Source: Oscillospiraceae bacterium | GTDB taxonomy: Bacteria > Bacillota > Clostridia > Oscillospirales > Ruminococcaceae | Length of the DNA stretch: 13,931 nucleotides | Reading direction: 5' to 3' | Assembly (NCBI GenBank): GCA_020024155.1 | Contig: JAHHUE010000042.1 | Coordinates: 1-13,931 of the forward strand | In this document: piece after piece, positions 7,277 through 13,149 of the stretch | Position numbering within the stretch: position 1 is the stretch's first letter | How the letters are laid out: each line of letters starts with the position of its first letter | Translations under genes and position numbers: made by a program | The notes under the pieces: generated by a model | The model's input: the letters and a program-made list of their open reading frames with translations, nothing else | What the model was told of the DNA's origin: nothing | Database searches by the model: none

Positions 7277-7304
7277 TGAAAATGTTCCACGTGGAACATT
7301 TTCA
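7277..7304. promoter_or_regulatory. parS: parS site 2 within a 28-bp perfect palindrome
   Basis: The same 16-bp parS core lies at 7283-7298. Symmetry continues outward without a mismatch (TGAAAA on the left, TTTTCA on the right) to give a 28-bp palindrome. The centre is 39 bp from the centre of parS site 1. It sits about 70 bp upstream of the parA -35 element, so ParB bound here could affect parA transcription. Confidence 0.93.
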
Positions 7305-7368
7305 AGTTGATTTTGTCTAAAAACCATATTTTTCACCTTTTACAATGATTTTGTTAACCGTTTTTTCA

Positions 7369-7397
7369 TTGTAATAACATAAAGTTTGTGTTATACT
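7369..7397 (+). promoter_or_regulatory. parA promoter
   Basis: TTGTAA (7369-7374), a 17-bp spacer and TATACT (7392-7397) are present, with TG at 7389-7390 making a perfect extended -10 arrangement. The predicted start near 7404 leaves a leader of about 50 nt. Confidence 0.65.
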
Positions 7398-7453
7398 TTT
7401 ATTCATAAACATATTATATTACTTTATGTAAAATGTATTATGAAGAGGTAAAA

Positions 7454-8224
7454 ATGGCGAAGATTATTGCAGTTGCAAACCAAAAAGGCGGTGTAGGAAA
7501 GACTACTACTGCTGTTAATTTATCTGCCTGCGTTGCAGACAATAAGAAAAAAGTATTGCTGGTTGACCTTGACCCTCAGGGTAACACTACATCAAGCTAT
7601 GGTATTTCTAAAAGAGATTTGGAATCTAGCGTATATGATGTTATTATCGGCGATGAAAATATTGATGATGTTATAATTAAAACTAAATATAAAGTTGATA
7701 TTTTGCCTTCTTCAATTAAGTTATCAGGCGCAAGTATCGAACTTGTTTCAATGGAAAACAGACACGCAAAACTTAGAAGTGCTTTAAATCGTGTTAGTGA
7801 TAAGTATGATTTTATATTTATTGACTGTCCTCCTGCTCTTGATTTGTTGACTATCAATGCTTTAAGTGCAGCAGATACAGTTATTGTGCCAATTCAGTGC
7901 GAATTTTTTGCTCTTGAAGGTCTTTCTGAGCTTATGAACACAATAAGACTTGTAAAACAGCACTATAATAAGTATATAGATATAGAAGGTGTTCTTCTTA
8001 CTATGTATGACGGCAGACTTAATCTTACTATGCAGGTTGTACAAGAAGTTAAAAAATACTTTCCAAATAAGGTTTACAAGACAACAATTCCAAGAAATGT
8101 GCGTCTTTCTGAGGCACCAAGCTTTGGATGTCCTATAAACTCTTATGACAAAGCAAGCCGAGGCGCTCAAAGCTATAACGACCTTGCAAAAGAAGTTATA
8201 AAACAAAACAGAGTAAAAAAATAA
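7454..8224 (+). CDS. parA: Chromosome-partitioning ATPase ParA (Soj)
   Basis: This Walker-type ATPase binds DNA non-specifically as an ATP dimer. Through ParB it helps segregate the origin region, and in Firmicutes it also controls DnaA. With the start at ATG 7454 the protein has 256 residues, typical for Soj, and begins MAKIIAVANQKGGVGKTT. The deviant Walker A (KGGVGKTT, 11-18) includes the signature Lys11. DLDPQGN (38-44) and FIDCPP (Walker B, Asp124) follow. PRNVRLSEAPSFG and YDKASRGAQSY near the C-terminus are classic Soj segments. An ATG at 7433 is in frame, but the site AGAGG (7444-7448) fits only the ATG at 7454. The protein is complete; parS sites and a good promoter lie directly upstream. 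Confidence 0.97.
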   Translation: MAKIIAVANQKGGVGKTTTAVNLSACVADNKKKVLLVDLDPQGNTTSSYGISKRDLESSVYDVIIGDENIDDVIIKTKYKVDILPSSIKLSGASIELVSMENRHAKLRSALNRVSDKYDFIFIDCPPALDLLTINALSAADTVIVPIQCEFFALEGLSELMNTIRLVKQHYNKYIDIEGVLLTMYDGRLNLTMQVVQEVKKYFPNKVYKTTIPRNVRLSEAPSFGCPINSYDKASRGAQSYNDLAKEVIKQNRVKK

Positions 8225-8237
8225 AGGATTTTATTAA

Positions 8238-8525
8238 ATGAAACCAAATTTCTATACACTTATGTTGATGATGACAGGTGTTATCCTACTGGTATTCGTT
8301 ATACTGTTGATAAGCCTTACATTTATTAACTATATGGTGCTTAAATATCAAATAAGACAGCAAGAAATTGAGGATAAAAAAAGAGAGGAAATGGGTATAG
8401 ACTACTTTTTCCAAGACGAAGAAGATGAGCATAAGCTACCTCCTCCAAAAGACGAAGAATTTAAAGAAGTTCCGGATGACCTTTTTGATAAAGTTATCGC
8501 TGATAAAAATAAAAAAAATAAGTAA
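8238..8525 (+). CDS. Small single-pass membrane protein, unknown function
   Basis: I do not recognise this 95-residue protein. Residues about 8-34 form one long hydrophobic helix (TLMLMMTGVILLVFVILLIS, then LTFINYMVL). A charged, coiled-coil-like segment follows (KYQIRQQEIEDKKREEMG). The C-terminal half is very acidic and probably disordered (DYFFQDEEDEHKLPPPKDEE, then a VPDDLFDKV segment), with a Lys-rich end. The basic residues just after the helix suggest the tail is cytoplasmic. The gene begins 13 nt after parA with AAAGGA upstream, so it is co-transcribed with parA, and the 29-codon gene follows 14 nt later. Its place between parA and parB suggests, but does not prove, a role linked to segregation at the membrane. 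The acidic tail could bind basic proteins. Confidence 0.85.
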   Translation: MKPNFYTLMLMMTGVILLVFVILLISLTFINYMVLKYQIRQQEIEDKKREEMGIDYFFQDEEDEHKLPPPKDEEFKEVPDDLFDKVIADKNKKNK

Positions 8526-8533
8526 AAGGAGAG
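8524..8533 (+). promoter_or_regulatory. Strong ribosome binding site of the 29-codon gene
   Basis: AAAAGGAGAG lies 6 nt upstream of the ATG at 8540, overlapping the stop of the preceding gene. It is as good as any Shine-Dalgarno sequence in the window and is the main reason to treat the short ORF as a gene. Confidence 0.75.
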
Positions 8534-8539
8534 TATTTA

Positions 8540-8629
8540 ATGACTAGTATACTTCTACCTATTGGTATTATTGGTGCTCTTGGTGCAATTTATGGTATAG
8601 CACTTATTATAAACAGCAAGAATAAATAA
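8540..8629 (+). CDS. 29-residue membrane microprotein resembling the RnfB N-terminus
   Basis: ATG at 8540 opens a 29-codon ORF ending TAA at 8627-8629. The protein starts MTSILLPIGIIGALGA and ends IYGIALIINSKNK. It is one glycine-rich transmembrane helix with a short Lys-rich cytoplasmic tail. The pattern I-L, G-x-L-G, [FY]-G-x-x-L and S-K closely resembles the hydrophobic N-terminal anchor of RnfB, a subunit of the Rnf ferredoxin:NAD oxidoreductase. No iron-sulfur domain follows: 8630-8707 holds only a promoter and a ribosome binding site. It could be a free-standing microprotein or a relic, but the strong ribosome binding site and clean start and stop favour a working gene. It is the last ORF of the parA unit, 14 nt after the 95-residue membrane protein. 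The function is unknown; the RnfB likeness comes from memory of the family. Confidence 0.7.
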   Translation: MTSILLPIGIIGALGAIYGIALIINSKNK

Positions 8630-8643
8630 AAGACAAATTTTAA

Positions 8644-8672
8644 TTGAAAAAAGATTTTTAATATACTATAAT
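8644..8672 (+). promoter_or_regulatory. Internal parB promoter
   Basis: TTGAAA (8644-8649), a 17-bp spacer and a perfect TATAAT (8667-8672) lie between the microprotein stop and parB. Transcription would begin near 8679, about 29 nt before the parB start, so parB (and probably serS) can be expressed independently of parA. Confidence 0.7.
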
Positions 8673-8707
8673 AAATATAATCGTAAAGTAGTAAAGGAGA
8701 GATGCTA

Positions 8708-9559
8708 ATGGCAAAGAAATCAGGACTTGGGAGAGGCTTGGACTCGTTGTTTTTATCCAGTGAACAACAGATTTCAGATGCGTCGGCATCAAATATTAAA
8801 CTTTCTGACATAGATGTTGACCCAAACCAACCTAGAAAAAACTTTGATATGGAAAGTTTGGAGAACCTCAGCCAGTCTATATTGGAACACGGTGTGCTTC
8901 AACCAATAGTTGTTTTGCCTTGTGGTATAGGCAGATACACTATTATTGCAGGCGAAAGAAGATTTCGTGCTGCCAGAATGGCAGGTTTGACAGAAATTCC
9001 TGCAATTGTTAAAGAAGTTTCTTCGCAAGCTGCAAAAGAAATTGCTCTTATTGAGAATTTACAGCGTGAAGACCTTGACCCTGTTGAAATTGCATACGGA
9101 TATAAAAGTCTTATGGAAGAGTTTGACTTAAATCAGGAAGAAATAAGCAAGAAGTTGGCAATACCTCGTTCAACAGTTGCAAACTCACTTAGAATACTTA
9201 ATCTTCCTCAAATTGTTATCGAACTTGTCAAAACCGGAGAATTATCACTTGGCCATGCAAAAGTTGTTTTAAGTCTTAACGATGAAAGACAACAGATTAA
9301 ACTTGCTCAGGAAATTGCAGAAAGAAATTTATCTGTCAGACAAGCTGAACAACTTGCAAAACAGATGGTTAAAGAGCCTAAAAAACCAAAAGAAGATGAG
9401 AAAGTGCCTAGTATTGTTACAGAAATTGAAATTGCTCTCAGTACAATGCACGGCACACCTGTTAAAGTTAATTATAAAGACGGCAAAGGCAGTCTGACTA
9501 TTACATTTAACAGTGATGAACAATTTAAAGAAATTGCTAATCTTTTAGAAAAAAAATAA
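8708..9559 (+). CDS. parB: Chromosome-partitioning protein ParB (Spo0J)
   Basis: ParB binds parS, hydrolyses CTP to form sliding clamps, stimulates ParA and recruits the SMC condensin. The 283 residues equal the usual Spo0J length. It begins MAKKSGLGRGLDSLF, the typical ParA-interacting N-terminus. The CTP-binding motifs are intact: DPNQPRKNF, GERRFRAA (82-89) and ENLQRED (116-122). The helix-turn-helix reads EEISKKLAIPRSTVANSLRI, followed by LSLGHAKVVL, both of ParB rather than Noc type. The C-terminal dimerisation domain ends FNSDEQFKEIANLLEKK. An in-frame ATG at 8702 exists, but it lies only 2 nt from the AAAGGAGA site (8693-8700), while the ATG at 8708 has 7 nt spacing, so 8708 is chosen. 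parS sites are 1.4 kb upstream. Confidence 0.97.
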   Translation: MAKKSGLGRGLDSLFLSSEQQISDASASNIKLSDIDVDPNQPRKNFDMESLENLSQSILEHGVLQPIVVLPCGIGRYTIIAGERRFRAARMAGLTEIPAIVKEVSSQAAKEIALIENLQREDLDPVEIAYGYKSLMEEFDLNQEEISKKLAIPRSTVANSLRILNLPQIVIELVKTGELSLGHAKVVLSLNDERQQIKLAQEIAERNLSVRQAEQLAKQMVKEPKKPKEDEKVPSIVTEIEIALSTMHGTPVKVNYKDGKGSLTITFNSDEQFKEIANLLEKK

Positions 9560-9579
9560 TATAACAGGAGTATATTTTT

Positions 9580-10869
9580 ATGTTAGATATTAAAAGAATA
9601 AGAGAAAACACAGAAGAAGTTAAAGCTGCTTTGAAACGCCGTGGTACAGACTATTCTGAAAAAATTGATGAAATCTTGGCAACAGACGAAAAGAGAAGAA
9701 CTCTTGCAAGCAAAGTTGATAGTCTTAAAGCTGAACAAAATACAGATTCTAAGCTTATTCCTCAGTACAAAAAAGAAGGCAAGGATACAGCAGAACTTAT
9801 GGCTCGTATGAAAGAATTGTCTGAACAAATCAAAGAAGACGCAGCAGAAGTTACTCGCCTTGAAAATTTACAGAGAGAATTGCTTCTTATGGTTCCAAAT
9901 ACACCAGACCCATCTATTCCAGACGGAAAAAGCGATGAAGATAATGTTGAAGTAAGACGCTGGGGCACACCAAGAGAATTTGGCTTTGAAGCAAAAGCTC
10001 ACTGGGATATAGGCAAAGACCTTGATATTCTTGACCCAGAAAGAGCTGCAAAAGTTACAGGTGCTCGTTTCCACTTCTACAAAGGTATGGGTGCTCGTCT
10101 TGAAAGAGCTATCTATAACTTTTATCTTGACCTTCACTCAACAGAACATGGCTACACAGAAATGATGCCACCATATATGGCAAATGGCGATTCTATGAGA
10201 GGTACAGGTCAATTGCCAAAATTTAAAGAAGATATGTTTAAACTTGAAGGTATAGACTACTACCTTATCCCAACAGCAGAAGTTCCTGTTACAAACTACC
10301 ACAGAGATGAAATTCTTGACGGTAAAAAAATGCCAATTAAATATTGTGCATATTCTGCTTGTTTCCGTGCAGAAGCAGGTTCTGCTGGCCGTGATACTCG
10401 TGGTCTTATCCGTCAGCACCAATTTAATAAAGTTGAACTTGTTAAATTTACTCGCCCTGACCAAAGCTGGGACGAACTTGAAAAACTTACAAACGATGCA
10501 GAACACGCATTGCAACTTCTTGGTTTGCCACATCGTGTTGTTGCACTTTCTGCCGGTGACCTTGGTTTCTCATCAAGCAAAACATACGATATTGAAGTTT
10601 GGCTTCCAAGCTACAATCGTTATGCTGAAATTTCTTCTTGCTCTAACTTCCTTGATTATCAAGCAAGAAGAATGCAGGTGAGATTTAAAAATGAAACAGG
10701 CGATAGAGCTCAGCTTTGCCACACATTGAACGGTTCTGGTCTTGCAATTGGCAGAACAACAGCTGCTATCCTTGAAAACTATCAGAACGAAGATGGCTCT
10801 GTAACAGTTCCAGAAGTTCTTGTACCATATATGGGTGGCGTTACAAAAATTGAAAAAAGCCAGCTTTAA
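9580..10869 (+). CDS. serS: Seryl-tRNA synthetase
   Basis: This class II synthetase charges tRNA-Ser with serine in the cytoplasm. The 429 residues are complete. Residues about 25-105 form the long charged coiled-coil arm (for example VDSLKAEQNTDSKL and ARMKELSEQIKEDAAEVTRL) that contacts the long variable arm of tRNA-Ser. The catalytic core shows motif 2, FRAEAGSAGRDTRG with Phe262 and Arg263, then RQHQFNKVEL. It also has EISSCSNFLDYQARRM and motif 3, NGSGLAIGRT (384-393) with Arg392. CAGGAG (9565-9570) supports the ATG. It lies 20 nt after parB with no room for a T-box leader and is probably transcribed from the parB promoter; serS beside parB is a frequent arrangement in Clostridia. A terminator follows. 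Confidence 0.98.
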   Translation: MLDIKRIRENTEEVKAALKRRGTDYSEKIDEILATDEKRRTLASKVDSLKAEQNTDSKLIPQYKKEGKDTAELMARMKELSEQIKEDAAEVTRLENLQRELLLMVPNTPDPSIPDGKSDEDNVEVRRWGTPREFGFEAKAHWDIGKDLDILDPERAAKVTGARFHFYKGMGARLERAIYNFYLDLHSTEHGYTEMMPPYMANGDSMRGTGQLPKFKEDMFKLEGIDYYLIPTAEVPVTNYHRDEILDGKKMPIKYCAYSACFRAEAGSAGRDTRGLIRQHQFNKVELVKFTRPDQSWDELEKLTNDAEHALQLLGLPHRVVALSAGDLGFSSSKTYDIEVWLPSYNRYAEISSCSNFLDYQARRMQVRFKNETGDRAQLCHTLNGSGLAIGRTTAAILENYQNEDGSVTVPEVLVPYMGGVTKIEKSQL

Positions 10870-10921
10870 TTAAATAATTATAAAATATAGTTAAAAAGTA
10901 ACTATTATTAAATAAAATATT

Positions 10922-10957
10922 AAAACACCTAGAAGATATTTCTTTTAGGTGTTTTTT
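10922..10957 (+). terminator. Intrinsic terminator after serS
   Basis: AAAACACCTA (10922-10931) pairs with TAGGTGTTTT (10946-10955). Inner pairs extend the stem to about 15 pairs (one G-T) around a 4-nt loop, and the U-run TTTTTT follows. A smaller inverted repeat, ATAGTTA / TAACTAT (10887-10905), lies upstream. Confidence 0.9.
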
Positions 10958-10991
10958 ATTATTATAGTTTTATATAAATAAAATTTATATA

Positions 10992-11019
10992 TTGACAAGA
11001 ATTATTGAAATAGTATTAC
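10992..11019 (+). promoter_or_regulatory. Upstream promoter candidate with overlapping inverted repeat
   Basis: TTGACA (10992-10997), a 16-bp spacer and TATTAC (11014-11019) are present. The inverted repeat AAATAGT (11008-11014) / ACTATTT (11018-11024) covers the -10, which is the typical position of a repressor operator. The transcript would have a leader of about 385 nt before the binding-protein gene. Confidence 0.35.
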
Positions 11020-11059
11020 TATTTGTAATATACACTTTGAATTAAATATATTATAAATA

Positions 11060-11374
11060 ATGTATATAATATATATGCAATAAATATGCATAAAAATAAT
11101 AATATACATGTTATATATTTAACAAATTAAATGTATATTTATAAGCATACACAAATAAAATGATATGTTGTAGTGCAGTATAACTATACATACAATATAT
11201 AGTATATACAGTCAAAAATGAATTTTATTACATATAATACAGTAAAAATCTAATAAAATATGAATAAATAATCTAAAAATATGTATAAAAACTATTGACA
11301 TATGTAAAAAACAGGTATATAATACAGACATTAAATTAAACAGAACTTCTTAAACACATATAATAAATATACAT
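11060..11374. repeat. Recurring octamer ATGTATAT / ATATACAT
   Basis: Exact copies occur at 11060-11067 (forward), 11102-11109 (reverse), 11131-11138 (forward) and 11367-11374 (reverse). One-mismatch copies lie at 11184-11191 and 11204-11211. Neighbouring copies form inverted pairs. The sequence is AT-rich, so some recurrence is expected by chance. Confidence 0.45.
11295..11323 (+). promoter_or_regulatory. Consensus promoter of the transporter operon
   Basis: TTGACA (11295-11300), a 17-bp spacer and TATAAT (11318-11323) match the vegetative sigma factor consensus exactly at all 12 positions. The predicted start near 11330 leaves a leader of about 84 nt. It is the strongest promoter seen in the window. 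Confidence 0.85.
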
Positions 11375-11413
11375 TCTAGTTTAAAAGATATATAATAAAA
11401 AGGAGATATTATT

Positions 11414-12319
11414 ATGAAAAAGTTTTTATCAATTGTTTTAACAGTTGCTATTGCTGCAACAGCATTGGTTGGTTGTGGTTCAAAACCATCAGATAATAAC
11501 AGTGAAGGTAATACTTCAAACGGCACTCTTAAAGTTGCTACTTCACCAGACTTCGCTCCTATGGAATTTATCGACCTTACTAAAAAAGGTCAAGACAAAT
11601 TTGTAGGTTTTGATATTGAAATGGCTAAATACATTGCAAGCGAACTTGGTATGGGCATTGAATTTATGCCAATGAGCTTTGATGCTTGTCAGATTGCTGT
11701 TTCAACAGGTAAAGCTGATTTGGGTCTTGCAGGATTCTCTTGGACAGAAGAAAGAGAAAAAAATTACAACATTTCTGATTACTATCAAGCAGGCGAAAAC
11801 GAAACAGAACAAGTTGTTATTATGCTTAAAGAAAATGAAGGCAAATATAAAAATGTTGAAGAATTTAACGGCGTAAAAGTTGGCGTTCAGGCTGCATCTC
11901 TTCAAGAAGAACTTTGCAAAGCTCAGCTTACAGGCTCACAGCCAGTTACAATCGGTGACATCAACACAGGTATTCTCCAACTTAAAAAAGGCGACTTTGA
12001 ATGTATGGTTGTTGCAAGTGGTAATGCAGATGTAATTATTGCATCTAACCCAGAAATAATTAAATCAGAATTTGAATTTAAAATTGACCCAAAATATACA
12101 GACAATGTAATTCTTCTCAAAAAAGGCAATGATGAACTTACACATAAAGTTAACAAAATTCTTGCACAAGCAAAAGAACAAGGTCTTTATGAAAAATGGT
12201 ATAATGAAGCTCTTGAAACAGCAGGCGTTGCAGTTTCTTATGACGATGACGGTAAAATTGTAGAAGAAGAAAACAACGACAGTCAACCAGAAGAAAATTC
12301 TTCAAAAGAAAACAAATAA
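11414..12319 (+). CDS. Amino-acid ABC transporter substrate-binding lipoprotein
   Basis: This is a family 3 (polar amino acid) solute-binding protein, held outside the membrane by a lipid anchor, that delivers its ligand to the permease encoded downstream. The signal peptide MKKFLSIVLTVAIAATALVG is followed by Cys21 (lipobox LVGC) and a Ser/Asn-rich linker. The two-lobe binding domain starts about residue 39 (LKVATSPDFAPMEF) and continues with GFDIEMAKYIA, IAVSTGKADLGLAGFSWTEE and GVKVGVQAASLQEE, ending near LYEKWYNEAL. A further 30 residues form an acidic, Asn/Glu-rich tail that is unusual for the family. AAGGAGAT upstream supports the start. The exact amino acid cannot be told; Arg/Lys, His, Gln and cystine carriers all look like this. 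A hairpin follows before the permease gene. Confidence 0.93.
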   Translation: MKKFLSIVLTVAIAATALVGCGSKPSDNNSEGNTSNGTLKVATSPDFAPMEFIDLTKKGQDKFVGFDIEMAKYIASELGMGIEFMPMSFDACQIAVSTGKADLGLAGFSWTEEREKNYNISDYYQAGENETEQVVIMLKENEGKYKNVEEFNGVKVGVQAASLQEELCKAQLTGSQPVTIGDINTGILQLKKGDFECMVVASGNADVIIASNPEIIKSEFEFKIDPKYTDNVILLKKGNDELTHKVNKILAQAKEQGLYEKWYNEALETAGVAVSYDDDGKIVEEENNDSQPEENSSKENK

Positions 12320-12331
12320 TATTATTATAAA

Positions 12332-12374
12332 AAATCAGTTCCGACAGTTATAAAAACTGTCGGAAATCTGATTT
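12332..12374 (+). terminator. Hairpin between binding-protein and permease genes
   Basis: AAATCAG (12332-12338) and TTCCGACAGTT (12339-12349) pair with AACTGTCGGAA (12355-12365) and CTGATTT (12368-12374). This gives an 18-bp stem with a 2-nt bulge and a 5-nt loop. Only a poor U-run follows (ATTTAATAAC). It could be a leaky terminator or an mRNA stabiliser that keeps binding-protein expression above that of the membrane parts. Confidence 0.7.
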
Positions 12375-12465
12375 AATAACAATTTTTTAAAAATATAAAA
12401 ACATAAATAAAATATAGTTTATGTAGTCATATATTTAAAAAACCAATTTACGGAGAGTGAAATAA

Positions 12466-13149
12466 ATGGATTTTATAACAATGTGTAAAAATATAGCTAT
12501 GCTATGGTCTAACTACTGGCAAGTTTTTATATTTGAAGGTGTTTTCAATACAATTAAACTTACATTTATCGCTGTTACTTTGGGTGCTTTACTTGGTATG
12601 GTTGTTGCAATGCTGAAAATGAGTAAACACAAAATTGTAAGATTTTTAATTGCTATCTATGTAGAAATTATTCGTGGAACACCTATGTTGCTACAAATAT
12701 TCCTTTTCTATTTTGTTTTGGCAGAAACATTTAGTTTTCTTGATTTTAGCACTTTTACTTGGATTGCAATTGCTCTGTGTATCAACTCTTCTGCTTATGT
12801 ATCAGAAGTTTTCCGTTCAGGTATTCAGTCAGTTGATAAAGGTCAGACAGAGGCTGCAAGAAGCCTTGGTTTAAGCCACAAACAGACTATGATGAAAATT
12901 GTTATTCCACAAGCTATCAAAAATATTTTGCCAGCTCTTGGTAACGAATTTATAATGATTTTAAAGGATACTTCACTTGCATCAACATTCTTTGTAGGAG
13001 ATATTATGACTGTTTATCTCAATGTAAAAGGTGCAACTTATCTTCCGTTGGAAGGCCTTATTATAACTGGTCTTATTTACTTATGTCTTACATTCCCATT
13101 AAGCAAACTTGTTGCAGCTTTTGAAAGGAAAATGTCCAATGAAAAATAA
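12466..13149 (+). CDS. Amino-acid ABC transporter permease (HisM/ArtQ type)
   Basis: This 227-residue integral membrane subunit forms the amino-acid channel. It shows about five hydrophobic helices. VEIIRGTPMLLQIFLFYFVL is the conserved region of the polar amino acid permease family. The EAA loop that docks to the ATPase is EAARSLGLSHKQTMMKIVIP (from Glu129), followed by QAIKNILPALGNEF and LKDTSLASTF. GGAGAGTG (12452-12459) supports the ATG. The gene ends 11 nt inside the ATPase gene, so the two are translationally coupled. The 146-nt gap before it, with a large hairpin, suggests lower expression than the binding protein. A single permease gene implies a homodimeric channel. Confidence 0.95.
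   Translation: MDFITMCKNIAMLWSNYWQVFIFEGVFNTIKLTFIAVTLGALLGMVVAMLKMSKHKIVRFLIAIYVEIIRGTPMLLQIFLFYFVLAETFSFLDFSTFTWIAIALCINSSAYVSEVFRSGIQSVDKGQTEAARSLGLSHKQTMMKIVIPQAIKNILPALGNEFIMILKDTSLASTFFVGDIMTVYLNVKGATYLPLEGLIITGLIYLCLTFPLSKLVAAFERKMSNEK

Larger units (their letters stand above)
10870..11413. other. Extremely AT-rich gap before the ABC transporter
   Basis: This 544-bp gap has no plausible gene on either strand: stops are dense, and the only ribosome binding site is that of the transporter gene. It holds the serS terminator, the perfect inverted repeat TATATAAAT / ATTTATATA (10971-10991), two promoters (10992-11019 and 11295-11323), the inverted repeat AAATAGT / ACTATTT (11008-11024), recurring ATGTATAT octamers, and ATATGCA twice at 11-bp spacing (11073-11079, 11084-11090). 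No GC-rich stem typical of a riboswitch and no DnaA box cluster was seen. Confidence 0.6.

Noticed and set aside
7433..7453. Upstream ATG extending parA by seven residues
   Set aside because: No ribosome binding site precedes it, and the family N-terminus is MAKIIAVANQKGG, starting at 7454 after AGAGG.
8702..8707. Upstream ATG extending parB by two residues
   Set aside because: It lies only 2 nt from the ribosome binding site; the ATG at 8708 has normal spacing and gives the family start MAKK.
10870..11413. AT-rich gap as a replication origin
   Set aside because: No cluster of TTATCCACA-type DnaA boxes and no dnaA gene; only one loose match near 11144-11152.
11324..11413. Riboswitch or T-box before the transporter gene
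   Set aside because: The leader is short, AT-rich and without stable stems or T-box motifs.
12671..12680. parS-like half site CGTGGAAC in the permease gene
   Set aside because: The other half does not match (about five mismatches in 16), so it is a chance half site.
13109..13138. Upstream ATG for the ATP-binding protein
   Set aside because: It would add ten residues with no family match and lies before the ribosome binding site AAAGGA at 13125-13130.
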